From positions 1 to 10,598 of the forward strand of contig JAUWVD010000027.1 of the NCBI GenBank assembly GCA_030617585.1: a stretch of DNA of 10,598 nucleotides. Reading direction: 5' to 3'. This stretch comes from Candidatus Methanophagales archaeon. Lineage in GTDB: Archaea > Halobacteriota > Syntropharchaeia > Alkanophagales > Methanospirareceae. Numbering within the stretch: position 1 is the stretch's first letter; every line of letters begins with the position of its first letter. The position numbers and the translations under genes are program-made. Below the pieces are notes generated by a model. The model searched no databases. It was given only the letters and a program-made list of their open reading frames with translations, and was not told the origin of the DNA. Of the stretch, positions 1 through 6,376 are shown in pieces.

Positions 1-5
1 TAAAG

Positions 6-1214
6 ATGAAGATAGAAGAGATAAGAGAGGATTTCCCGATATTGAACACGGGACTTATATACATGGATAGTGCAGCGACGAGTTTGACGCCCGAGCCGGT
101 TTTGGATGCTGTATTGGACTATTACAGGTTTTACAACGCAAATGTAGGTCGAGGTGTGCATCGATTAGCTCGTATGGCATCACAGCGATATGAAGATGCA
201 CGCAGTAAGGTAGCAGAAGGGATCGGTGCCAAATCGCAGGAGCTTATCTTTACAAAGAATACTACGGAAGCCATAAATATAGTGGCTTCTGGTATGGGGT
301 TGAAGAAGGGTGATAAAGTCATAACCAGTTTGTGGGAACACCATTCCAACCTCTTACCGTGGATACGAGCAAAGAACGAATTGGGTATAGATTTAGAAGT
401 GGTGAAACCCAGTACTGCGAGTTCCGAGGCCAAGCTCGAAGCATCTGATTTTGATGCTATTATAGATGAAAAGACGAAACTAGTGGCTATAACGCATGTC
501 TCTAACGCGCTTGGTTCAATAATGCCGGTAGAAGAAATATCGAGAATGTGCGATGATAATAACGCACTTTTACTTCTTGACGCTGCGCAGTCAGTACCAC
601 ATATGCGAATAAATGTAAATGAGCTGGGTTGTGATTTCCTCGCCTTCTCAGGGCATAAGATGCTCGGACCTACGGGCACCGGTGCTTTATACATCAAAGC
701 GGAACTTATGACTGAAATGGAGCCGCTTACGGTCGGTGGTGGCACGGTAGAAGATGCCTCGTTCGTTGATTATCGACTGAAAGGCGGGTATGAGGAATTT
801 GAAAGTGGTACGCCAAACATAGCAGGAGCGATAGGTCACGGTGCAGCCGTTGCGTATTTAGAGAAGATAGGACTGGACAAGGTAAAATCATGGGAGGATA
901 AACTAGCAAAGCTGCTTATAGAAGGTTTGCAAGACATACCCGGAGTCGAAATTTACGGCTATGGCTCTGATGCCTTTAGGATTGGTGTGGTATCTTTTAA
1001 TCTGGAAGGGCAGACCCCAAATGAAGTTGCTTTACTGTTGGACAAAGAAGCGAGCATAGCTGTGAGGTCGGGGCATCACTGCTGCATACCGTTGATGGAC
1101 TATCTTGGGCCAGGTGCAGAGGGAACAGTAAGGGCCTCGGTGTATTTGTATAATACGGAAGAAGAAGTGGAGCGGTTTTTAGATGTTTTGGCACGAATAA
1201 GTAACGGCGGATAA
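6..1214 (+). CDS. sufS: Cysteine desulfurase, SufS/CsdA group (class V aminotransferase fold)
   Basis: PLP enzyme of 402 residues that takes sulfur from L-cysteine as an enzyme-bound persulfide, releasing alanine, for Fe-S cluster or other sulfur-transfer pathways in the cytoplasm. Visible motifs: EHHSN at 111-115 with the cofactor-stacking His, LDAAQSVPH at 191-199 with the Asp that pairs with the PLP ring, SGHKMLGPTGTGALY at 215-229 with Schiff-base Lys218, and RSGHHCC at 354-360 with the expected sulfur-accepting Cys359. The length matches the SufS/CsdA (type II) group of about 400 residues. ATG at 6 gives the normal family N-terminus (DFPIL..., IYMDSAATS). A TAA at 1-3 could end an upstream gene, but that is outside the window. 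A second Cys360 follows the catalytic one, where many homologues have Ala. No SufBC scaffold gene is visible, so the physiological partner is unknown; the family call is firm and the symbol less so. Confidence 0.9.
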   Translation: MKIEEIREDFPILNTGLIYMDSAATSLTPEPVLDAVLDYYRFYNANVGRGVHRLARMASQRYEDARSKVAEGIGAKSQELIFTKNTTEAINIVASGMGLKKGDKVITSLWEHHSNLLPWIRAKNELGIDLEVVKPSTASSEAKLEASDFDAIIDEKTKLVAITHVSNALGSIMPVEEISRMCDDNNALLLLDAAQSVPHMRINVNELGCDFLAFSGHKMLGPTGTGALYIKAELMTEMEPLTVGGGTVEDASFVDYRLKGGYEEFESGTPNIAGAIGHGAAVAYLEKIGLDKVKSWEDKLAKLLIEGLQDIPGVEIYGYGSDAFRIGVVSFNLEGQTPNEVALLLDKEASIAVRSGHHCCIPLMDYLGPGAEGTVRASVYLYNTEEEVERFLDVLARISNGG

Positions 1215-1232
1215 AGGGGATGAGCCTTAACC

Positions 1233-1247
1233 TGCAATGAAATTGCA
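1233..1247. terminator. Small hairpin between convergent genes
   Basis: TGCAAT, a 3-base loop and ATTGCA form a perfect 6-bp stem in the 37-base gap between the stop of the cysteine desulfurase and the stop of the convergent trmY gene. An A/T-rich stretch (ATTATTATTTAT) follows on the plus strand. It may help to end transcription of the desulfurase; archaeal terminators depend mainly on T-tracts, and none of the runs here exceeds three T, so this is a weak call. Confidence 0.3.
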
Positions 1248-1251
1248 ATTA

Positions 1252-1818
1252 TTATTTATCCAGTTCATAATGCACCACCGAGATGCATTGTGAGGCGAGA
1301 TAAGTGATAGAGCCAAGCGAAATCTTCTCGTGCTCAAAACGCGCAACAAAAGCATCTTCTTTTATCGGTAGTCCTTCGTGGTCGCCGAGGATAAACACCG
1401 GATTCGCTTTTAGTTTTACACTTGCTATGTCTATGCCGTTCTCATGTAATATGTAAAAGGAGTTCCCTTCAGAAGCCAACTTCTCGATCAACTGCTGAAA
1501 AGTGAGTTTACGTACGCTTATCCCCGGATTCTTCCTCTTTGATGCCAATGTTTTCTTTATCCATGCCGCTATGTTTCTTTCATCTGGAGATACACCTCTC
1601 AATCTGTCCCCGTAAAAGGAGATGACCACTTGTGGGTTGGGAGTACCACAGGCAACTACATGTATGCATGTATCCCTTCTCAAATCATGACTTATCCAAA
1701 GAGCGTTGCAAATACATCTTGCAACAAGGTCCATTCTACCTCCGCTACCGGGTAGATCGTCTAAAGTGAAATCAGGACTTGTAACAGCTTTACTTGCATA
1801 TATGATAAATTGTTTCAT
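1252..1818 (-). CDS. trmY: tRNA (pseudouridine(54)-N1)-methyltransferase TrmY (DUF358, SPOUT class)
   Basis: SAM-dependent enzyme that methylates N1 of pseudouridine 54 in the T-loop of archaeal tRNAs, giving m1-pseudouridine in place of the ribothymidine used by bacteria. The 188-residue length is usual for the family. Characteristic blocks: GSGGRMDLVARCICNAL near 24-40, an RRDT strand start at 47-50, the SPOUT trefoil-knot motif FILGDHEGL at 142-150, and the C-terminal SLGSITYLASQC at 167-178, which ends in the conserved Cys of this family. It converges with the upstream desulfurase gene and is separated by 183 bases, holding a repeat element, from the deaminase gene transcribed in the same direction. 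ATG at 1818 has no convincing Shine-Dalgarno sequence, but a TATA-like box lies about 26-35 bases ahead, which fits a leaderless or nearly leaderless message. It produces S-adenosylhomocysteine, a possible substrate of the neighbouring deaminase. Confidence 0.93.
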   Translation of the reverse strand: MKQFIIYASKAVTSPDFTLDDLPGSGGRMDLVARCICNALWISHDLRRDTCIHVVACGTPNPQVVISFYGDRLRGVSPDERNIAAWIKKTLASKRKNPGISVRKLTFQQLIEKLASEGNSFYILHENGIDIASVKLKANPVFILGDHEGLPIKEDAFVARFEHEKISLGSITYLASQCISVVHYELDK

Positions 1819-1843
1819 TCGCTTTTTATAGTATTAACTTGGA

Positions 1844-1860
1844 ATATGTAAAAGTTTTAT
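1844..1860 (-). promoter_or_regulatory. Possible archaeal promoter of trmY
   Basis: On the minus strand the sequence reads ATAAAACTTTTACATAT, a purine-rich BRE-like stretch followed by an imperfect TATA box. Its spacing of about 26-35 bases to the ATG of trmY would put the transcript start at or just before the start codon. The TATA match is imperfect, so confidence is moderate. Confidence 0.4.
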
Positions 1861-1903
1861 GATGCAAGAAAAGGAAAGTAAAAATAAAATAAAATAAATT
1901 GTT

Positions 1904-1970
1904 GACACAGATTAACACTGATTAACACAGAAAAAAATTAAATCTGTGTAAATCTGTGTAAATCTGCGTC
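1904..1970. repeat. Long inverted repeat of 10-bp units (repeat family copy A)
   Basis: Two 27-base arms, 1904-1930 and 1944-1970, are inverted repeats of each other with 23 of 27 positions matching, separated by a 13-base A/T loop. Each arm is itself a near-tandem array with a 10-base period (AATCTGTGTA twice, then AATCTGCGTC, on the right arm). It lies between the 3' end of the deaminase gene and the trmY promoter. Read on the minus strand, the loop holds a run of seven T, so the element could act as a terminator for the deaminase transcript. Related sequences occur at 9764-9937 and 10447-10587. Confidence 0.85.
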
Positions 1971-2000
1971 CTAAATTAAATATGTAGGAGTTATACTATA
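1947..2000 (+). repeat. Tail block shared with the region upstream of grpE
   Basis: From TGTAAATC through TCCTAAA and on to AGTTATACTATAT, this block aligns with 9867-9937 on the same strand. The differences are a few substitutions and an insertion of extra CTAAA units in the other copy. It ends one base before the stop codon of the deaminase gene. The shared tail shows that copies A and B are one composite element rather than merely similar low-complexity DNA. Confidence 0.75.
1989..2000 (+). repeat. 12-bp direct repeat, copy beside the dadD stop codon
   Basis: AGTTATACTATA here is identical to 3274-3285. The two copies sit immediately outside the two ends of the deaminase gene: this one is one base from the stop codon, the other touches the start codon. 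A near-identical version (one difference) occurs at 9923-9934 ahead of grpE. Confidence 0.7.
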
Positions 2001-2001
2001 T

Positions 2002-3273
2002 TCATCCGCCCCCTTTATTCACAATCTCATAAGCAACCTCTTGCGCCTTCTCCTTTATCTCTTCTTCTCCCTTTACCTTCCGCTCCTCCATTAAAATCTC
2101 ACCATCGCATATCACGGTATCAACACAGCTCCCGTTTGCAGAATAGACGATATTCGAGATTAAATTATGGTTTGGTACCAGATTCACATTCTTTAAATCC
2201 AGCAGGACAACATCTGCCAGCTTCCCCTCGGCGATTTCTCCTGCGTTTATCCTGAACATTCGTGCTGCGTTACCTGTTGCGAGCCCAAAGGCTTCTTCCG
2301 CCGGCATGCATGTCGGATCGCCGGAATACACCTTATGAAGCAAAGAAGCTATCTTCATCTCTTCAAACATGTCAAGGTTGTTATTAGAAGCACAGCCATC
2401 GGTCCCCAGTGCGATGTTGGAGTATAGACCGAGCCTTTTCAGATCCTCGTAGTGCGTTCTTCCCGCTGCTAATTTCATATTTGATGCTGGATTATGCACT
2501 ATCTTCACTTTATGCTTCTTCAGCAAATCCATCTCGTGTCTACTGAGATGAGTGCAATGGCAGGCTATGGTCCGTGCGCACAAGAAATCGAGCTCATTAA
2601 GGTATTCCACTGGTCGCATACCGTGCCGCTTTATACAATCTTCTACCTCTGTCTTAGTCTCCGATAAGTGTATATGAACCAGAAGGTCATGCTTTTCTGC
2701 GAAATCCCGCACCCAGCATAGGCTGCTCTCAGAAACGGTGTAGATCGCATGCGGGCCAAGAGCGAAGATAATCCTCTCCGGTAGTTCTTTACTTTCCTTG
2801 TATAAAGCTTCATTTCTTATTATCTGCTCTTTTGCCTTTTCTTCATCGAACCCATCTATGAAAACTGCGGATAATGCCGCTCTTATTCCACACTCTGCAA
2901 CCGCTTTCGCACTGCCTCGCCAGTGCCAGTACATGTCGTTAAAGAAAATTGTGCCGGACTTTATCATCTCCAAACATGCGAGCTTCGTACCCCAATAGAC
3001 ATCATCTTCCGTAAGCTTTCTCTCTACCGGCCATATCTTCGTCTCGAGCCATTCCTGAAGCGGCATGTCATCGGCATAGCCGCGCAATAGAGTCATTGCT
3101 GCATGTGTATGCGCATTGAAAAGCCCAGGAATTGCCGCCTTATCCGTGCCATCAATCACAAATTCCGCCACCTGCTCTTTACTAGCTTCGCTTATCGCTT
3201 CTATTACATTCCCCTCGATGTAAATATTTCGCGCCCGACCGCCCAAGAGCACGTTCTTTATCAGGATTGACAT
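2002..3273 (-). CDS. dadD: 5'-deoxyadenosine / methylthioadenosine / S-adenosylhomocysteine deaminase (amidohydrolase)
   Basis: Metal-dependent amidohydrolase of 423 residues related to MtaD and to the DadD enzyme of methanogens, which deaminates 5'-deoxyadenosine and related nucleosides to the inosine forms. Visible residues: NAHTHAAMTLLRGYADD at 53-69 with metal ligands His55 and His57; GPHAIYTVS at 173-181; VHIHLSETKTEVED at 199-212 with metal His202 and catalytic Glu205; HCTHLS at 239-244; and LGTDGCASNNNLDMFEEM at 289-306 with metal Asp292. It begins with the short beta-sandwich segment typical of the family and ends with a Lys/Glu-rich helix and GGG. The upstream DUF92 gene is only 44 bases away in the same direction. 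No clear Shine-Dalgarno sequence precedes ATG 3273. The role is probably recycling of radical-SAM and methylation by-products. The exact substrate preference cannot be read from sequence, and other adenosine-like amines are possible. Confidence 0.85.
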   Translation of the reverse strand: MSILIKNVLLGGRARNIYIEGNVIEAISEASKEQVAEFVIDGTDKAAIPGLFNAHTHAAMTLLRGYADDMPLQEWLETKIWPVERKLTEDDVYWGTKLACLEMIKSGTIFFNDMYWHWRGSAKAVAECGIRAALSAVFIDGFDEEKAKEQIIRNEALYKESKELPERIIFALGPHAIYTVSESSLCWVRDFAEKHDLLVHIHLSETKTEVEDCIKRHGMRPVEYLNELDFLCARTIACHCTHLSRHEMDLLKKHKVKIVHNPASNMKLAAGRTHYEDLKRLGLYSNIALGTDGCASNNNLDMFEEMKIASLLHKVYSGDPTCMPAEEAFGLATGNAARMFRINAGEIAEGKLADVVLLDLKNVNLVPNHNLISNIVYSANGSCVDTVICDGEILMEERKVKGEEEIKEKAQEVAYEIVNKGGG

Positions 3274-3285
3274 AGTTATACTATA
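3274..3285 (+). repeat. 12-bp direct repeat, copy beside the dadD start codon
   Basis: AGTTATACTATA, identical to 1989-2000. On the minus strand it reads TATAGTATAACT directly followed by the ATG of the deaminase, so it occupies the place where a Shine-Dalgarno sequence would be; none is seen. It is too close to the ATG to be a TATA box for that start. Confidence 0.65.
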
Positions 3286-3317
3286 CTATTGATTTGGCAG
3301 CTTTTATCATTTCTCAA

Positions 3318-4076
3318 TTACAACCCAAAGGAATAGCCCACTATAATTGCGAAAATGCCACCAAATAACGTAGCTAAGATGTTCACGTGATGTTTATTCA
3401 ATTTCAGTGGCTCTCTATCTTCAGCGGTTGCACCGAGAATACTGTCCACGAGACAACCAAGGAACCCGGACAAGAGGCAAACGCATAAGAGCAACGAAAT
3501 ACTTCTTGCTGTTATTTGTAGGTCAAACCAGAATATGAGACAGACAAGCGAAATCAAGAAAGAACCCAGCAGTGATGCGCCTAGTCCCTGTAGACTAACA
3601 CCACCGTTTGTGCCTACCGGCACCTTCTTAAGGGTTGTTATTAACCGAGGTTTTCCTTCTGCCTGTCCTATTTCAGTAGAGAATGTATCTGCACATGCTG
3701 TAGCGACAGAACCAGAGAAGGCGAGCAAGATTAAGACGTTATCGCAATAAAGAGCATATAAAACTGCAAAGATAAGTGGCGATAAGCCATTTCCTAGCAC
3801 GTTATTTATGTCTCGCATGCCCTTATTACCCTCTGCAACACCGAGCATGGCTTTTTTCTCATATTTATATTTCGTAATGGAATTACCGAGCAGGAAGAAT
3901 GCAAGCAGCGTAACCACACCCGCATAACCTAACGTTACTAGAATTACAACGCCAAGCACGAGAGTCCCAACAAATGCGGAAGTATTGATTTTGCGCTTTA
4001 AGTAGGCATAGAGTACGAACGAAAATGCTATTAGTAGTACAACCGCGGTTAACAGCATGTGCTCGCTGGATAACAT
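3318..4076 (-). CDS. DUF92 family integral membrane protein (TIGR00297-like)
   Basis: A 252-residue polytopic membrane protein. Hydrophobic stretches near 7-25, 35-63, 99-120, 165-183, 193-215 and 231-249 suggest about six helices. Conserved family blocks are clear: GNKGMRDINNVLGNGLSP at 83-100, ADTFSTEIG at 129-137, PRLITTLKKVPVGTNGGVS at 143-161, GCLVDSILGAT at 207-217 and LNKHHVNILAT at 226-236. The plant member VTE6 is a phytyl-phosphate kinase that uses CTP; by analogy the archaeal protein may phosphorylate a polyprenyl or phytyl-type phosphate in the membrane, but that is not shown for archaea. A strong TATA box 27 bases ahead of ATG 4076 supports this start and implies a leaderless message. 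It follows the ATP-grasp gene by 59 bases and precedes the deaminase by 44. Confidence 0.88.
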   Translation of the reverse strand: MLSSEHMLLTAVVLLIAFSFVLYAYLKRKINTSAFVGTLVLGVVILVTLGYAGVVTLLAFFLLGNSITKYKYEKKAMLGVAEGNKGMRDINNVLGNGLSPLIFAVLYALYCDNVLILLAFSGSVATACADTFSTEIGQAEGKPRLITTLKKVPVGTNGGVSLQGLGASLLGSFLISLVCLIFWFDLQITARSISLLLCVCLLSGFLGCLVDSILGATAEDREPLKLNKHHVNILATLFGGIFAIIVGYSFGL

Positions 4077-4098
4077 GATTATTTAGGTAGGGTTTGCT

Positions 4099-4116
4099 AT
4101 TTATAAAACTTTTACC
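4099..4116 (-). promoter_or_regulatory. Archaeal BRE/TATA promoter of the DUF92 gene
   Basis: The minus strand reads GGTAAAAGTTTTATAAAT: a purine-rich BRE-like stretch followed by a near-consensus TATA box. The centre of the box lies about 27 bases from the A of the DUF92 start codon, the usual distance from an archaeal TATA box to the transcript start, so the message is probably leaderless. It is the best promoter match in the window. Confidence 0.65.
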
Positions 4117-4135
4117 GTGTACCAAATTAAGAGTT

Positions 4136-5284
4136 CTAGCCCAGCGGATATTGGGCGATGACACCTACTTTTATACGATCAACATTCTTCATCGCTTCTG
4201 CAAAGGCACTTGCCCTGTTATCTCCGATGCCTATTCCTGTGGCTATCGGTTCGCCTTGCTTTACAAGCCTGCCTTTCTTGGGTATATCGACTATTCCGCC
4301 TTTTCCGGTATCAAAATTTCCTGCTATCGCACCGTCATGCGCCGCAAACACAATTGCCTTTACTGCGTATCTCTTCGCATTTACGCTATCTAACACTAAA
4401 TCGCCTTCAACTGCTTTCGTAGTCTCATCCACCAAATTCAAACCGGTAGAAAGTTCCACCGTGTCCAGACTCCCCTGAATGCGTGGGTTCACTTCTATTA
4501 CCACAGGGCCATCGTCTGTAATAACAATATCAACGCCGTTTGAGCCCAATAATCCTAATTCTTTCGTTAGCGTCTCTGCAATTTCGCATGCCGTATCGGA
4601 ATATGCTGTAACAAACGGTGAAATGTTCCCGCAATAGACTAAGGCGCCGGGCGCAGAAAGAGAGTCCATGCCTATCAACTGCTCATTCACGCTTATTGCA
4701 ATTGCCTCGCGTTTAGACGAAATAACGGATATAGAAGCGGCTTCACCTTTTATATAGTCCTGAAAGAGGAATTCCGGTAGTTGTTTAGCAGATCGAATCA
4801 ATTCCGTTTCGGTATAGCAGAAGAAATTCGCGATTCCGCCACCGCCATAAGCTGGTTTGGCTACCACCGGATAGTGCAACTGTTTCGCTTCTCCGTCTGT
4901 TATTGCCTTGCCCGTATAAGTAAGTGGCTGGGGGATGCCAAAATCATCCAGTTTAGACGCCAACCATGCTTTATTTGCCACTTGCTTCGTTTTTGCCGGT
5001 TTGTTACCCACTATTTTCCCCTCATCTTCTGCGGTTAAAAAATCAAAATTTGCACCTTCAAAGCCTGACCCTATGATAACACCATCCACGGCCTTTATCG
5101 TTCCTTCAAGGAGCTTTGGATCGGCATGATCCCAATTTAGCGGGATATAATCTTTGGCACACCTTTTCATATCTACATCGCCGATGGCATCTGCGGCATA
5201 CATCTCGTAGCCCGCTCTACTACCCGAGCATACAATATGCCTTACGGTGTATCCTATAGCCAATATTTTAGCTCGTTGCTGCAT
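4136..5284 (-). CDS. ATP-grasp superfamily ligase (predicted carboligase, COG2232-like)
   Basis: A 382-residue soluble protein with an ATP-grasp core. Residues 5-35 form a nucleotide-fold-like beginning (AKILAIGYTVRHIV). PVVAKPAYGGGGIANFF at 139-155 has the ATP-contacting Lys143 and the glycine-rich loop. FLFQDYIKGEAASIS at 172-186 carries the acidic adenine/ribose-binding segment. DGPVVIEVNPRIQGS at 258-272 has the metal-binding Glu264 and Asn266 and phosphate-binding Arg268. The remaining C-terminal part, about 300-382, has small beta-rich segments. Such enzymes join a carboxylate to an amine or similar nucleophile through an acyl-phosphate. It most resembles the archaeal predicted carboligases related to biotin carboxylase and PurK, and to a lesser degree PylC or MfnD; the substrates are unknown. 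ATG 5284 is preceded by a weak AGGT element. It diverges from the winged-helix gene across 118 bases. Confidence 0.8.
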   Translation of the reverse strand: MQQRAKILAIGYTVRHIVCSGSRAGYEMYAADAIGDVDMKRCAKDYIPLNWDHADPKLLEGTIKAVDGVIIGSGFEGANFDFLTAEDEGKIVGNKPAKTKQVANKAWLASKLDDFGIPQPLTYTGKAITDGEAKQLHYPVVAKPAYGGGGIANFFCYTETELIRSAKQLPEFLFQDYIKGEAASISVISSKREAIAISVNEQLIGMDSLSAPGALVYCGNISPFVTAYSDTACEIAETLTKELGLLGSNGVDIVITDDGPVVIEVNPRIQGSLDTVELSTGLNLVDETTKAVEGDLVLDSVNAKRYAVKAIVFAAHDGAIAGNFDTGKGGIVDIPKKGRLVKQGEPIATGIGIGDNRASAFAEAMKNVDRIKVGVIAQYPLG

Positions 5285-5340
5285 TTTTACCTACTCTGTC
5301 ACTCCCCCATCTCCCATCCTCAATCGTACCTACACATACA

Positions 5341-5359
5341 TAATATTGAACATTTATTA
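5341..5359. promoter_or_regulatory. Imperfect palindrome in the divergent promoter region
   Basis: TAATATTGAACATTTATTA has inverted outer arms TAATA/TATTA around an imperfectly symmetric core (AATATTGAACATT). It lies between the divergent ATP-grasp and winged-helix genes and overlaps TATA-like sequence usable in either direction. It could be an operator for the adjacent winged-helix regulator, but A/T-rich DNA produces such palindromes by chance. Confidence 0.25.
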
Positions 5360-5402
5360 GCTTCTACGCCCATTCAATGCTTACTTAAAAGATGGTTGAT
5401 CT

Positions 5403-5726
5403 ATGTCAATGAAACGTGTAATTTGGTGGCTGATTGTGGGTACTAAAGGCGGTGTGAACCGCGCTCGTATAATCAGGGCGTTAAATGAACGGCCTTACAA
5501 CGCTAATCAGTTGACTGAGTTACTTGGTTTGGATTACAAAACTGTAAGGCACCATCTTAAGGTACTCCAGGACAACAAGATAATTACAGCCACAGGAGAT
5601 AGATACGGCACGGTGTATTTCTTATCTTCGTGCATGGAAAAAGATTATGAAGTCTTTAAAGAACATTTGGATAAAATGTGGGATAAATTTAAAAGCGAAA
5701 AAGATATAGATAACAAAGAAATTTAA
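5403..5726 (+). CDS. Winged helix-turn-helix transcriptional regulator (ArsR-like fold)
   Basis: A 107-residue DNA-binding protein. The helix-turn-helix occupies about 33-61 (NANQLTELLGLDYKTVRHHL from 33, then KVLQDNKII), with the recognition helix about 44-55. The beta wing follows (GDRYGTVYFL at 65-74), and a charged helix at 79-103 probably serves dimerisation. No metal-binding Cys pair of the classical ArsR sensor type is apparent; the only Cys is at 77. Helix 1 starts after a short hydrophobic segment, VIWWLIVG at 6-13. ATG at 5403 is preceded by GGTTGAT, a partial Shine-Dalgarno match; a second ATG lies two codons in. The stop is 15 bases before the small membrane protein gene, so the two probably form an operon. 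The likely role is local control of the downstream membrane protein and ABC transporter genes; the ligand is unknown. Confidence 0.85.
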   Translation: MSMKRVIWWLIVGTKGGVNRARIIRALNERPYNANQLTELLGLDYKTVRHHLKVLQDNKIITATGDRYGTVYFLSSCMEKDYEVFKEHLDKMWDKFKSEKDIDNKEI

Positions 5727-5741
5727 GGGTAGGACAAGAAG

Positions 5742-6194
5742 ATGAAAAGAAAGTTAGCTATGGGTTTAATGATTCTGGCGATGATCGTGATAGCAATCGG
5801 TGTGGTATCAGCCCCGAGCAATTTCAGTATGCAATCTCCTCGGGACATGCAAGAAGGCACGCAACTTCAGCAAGGTAAGCAACCGCACGAAGTTGTGCGA
5901 TCAAATATGCTACTTGCCAATATCAAAGCGCTGATAACGCTTGGAAACCTTATACTACTGTTGTGTTTGCTTTTTATCTATGCGAAGAATTACGGGCAGA
6001 TAAAATCGCAATTCGCAATGGGGTTGATAGCCTTTATTGTTCTCCTGATTATGCAGGCGCTCACCTCGAATCCGTTCGTACCCGCTATGTGGGGCATTCG
6101 CCGTATGCCTATCCTGGGGTTGTTTGCAATAGTACCAGATGTGTTTGAATTTGTAGCGCTGTCGGTCTTGCTGTATATAAGTCTGAAATCATGA
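5742..6194 (+). CDS. Small four-helix membrane protein, archaeal family of unknown function
   Basis: A 150-residue protein with probable membrane helices at about 5-24, 60-80, 90-108 and 123-147. The first could instead be a signal peptide cleaved near VVSAPS at 21-26. Residues 25-58 form a polar loop rich in Gln, Met, Pro and Arg that probably faces outside. The segment IYAKNYGQIKSQFAMGLIAF at 79-98 and the closing helix IVPDVFEFVALSVLLYISL (130-148) resemble small archaeal membrane proteins often encoded beside winged-helix regulators. I recognise that only as a pattern and know no function. GGTAGGA upstream could serve as ribosome-binding site. It starts 15 bases after the regulator stop and is followed by 182 bases with promoter-like signals before the ABC ATPase. 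A signal receiver or accessory subunit for the transporter are both possible. Confidence 0.75.
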   Translation: MKRKLAMGLMILAMIVIAIGVVSAPSNFSMQSPRDMQEGTQLQQGKQPHEVVRSNMLLANIKALITLGNLILLLCLLFIYAKNYGQIKSQFAMGLIAFIVLLIMQALTSNPFVPAMWGIRRMPILGLFAIVPDVFEFVALSVLLYISLKS

Positions 6195-6235
6195 GTGATC
6201 CTGCTTTGAGGAAAGTGTAAAAGAACGCGGATATT

Positions 6236-6247
6236 GTGGTTTATATA
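6236..6247 (+). promoter_or_regulatory. Possible distal promoter ahead of the ABC transporter genes
   Basis: GTGGTTTATATA contains a good TATA box (TTTATATA at 6240-6247). A transcript starting about 25 bases downstream would have a leader of roughly 100 bases before the ATPase start codon. No conserved RNA structure is obvious in that stretch. It is one of two TATA boxes in this gap. Confidence 0.35.
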
Positions 6248-6302
6248 ATCTGTCTATGACCCGTAAGGGATGTTTTTGGTGAGATTCGGGTATGATTTGG
6301 GT

Positions 6303-6321
6303 GAAAGGAAAAGCTTATATG
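6303..6321 (+). promoter_or_regulatory. Probable proximal promoter of the ABC transporter operon
   Basis: GAAAGGAAAAGCTTATATG has a purine-rich BRE-like stretch followed by a TATA-like CTTATATG. The expected start point is near 6343, giving a leader of about 30 bases to the ATG at 6377. This suggests that the ATPase, anchored protein and permease genes can be transcribed separately from the regulator and small membrane protein. Confidence 0.5.
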
Positions 6322-6376
6322 AGTCGGTTTCTAATATATGGTCGAGGAAACACGTTAAAAAATAGTGGGTAAAAAA

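Noticed and set aside
131..745. A 204-residue open frame on the minus strand inside the cysteine desulfurase gene
   Set aside because: It has no recognisable motifs, is low in complexity (Ser/Pro/Ile-rich) and lies fully antisense to a well-supported enzyme gene.
1904..1970. Possible CRISPR array from regularly spaced AATCTGTGTA units
   Set aside because: The units are contiguous with a 10-base period and are arranged as an inverted repeat; there are no spacers of 30-40 bases and no cas genes nearby.
6256..6282. Eight-codon open frame (MTRKGCFW) downstream of the distal TATA box, as a leader peptide
   Set aside because: It is too close to the TATA box to be within the predicted transcript, has no ribosome-binding site, and is short enough to arise by chance.
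6365..6376. GTG at 6365 as the start of the ABC ATPase
   Set aside because: It adds only MGKK, has no Shine-Dalgarno sequence at a usable distance, and the GTGGGT that contains it fits better as the ribosome-binding element for ATG 6377.
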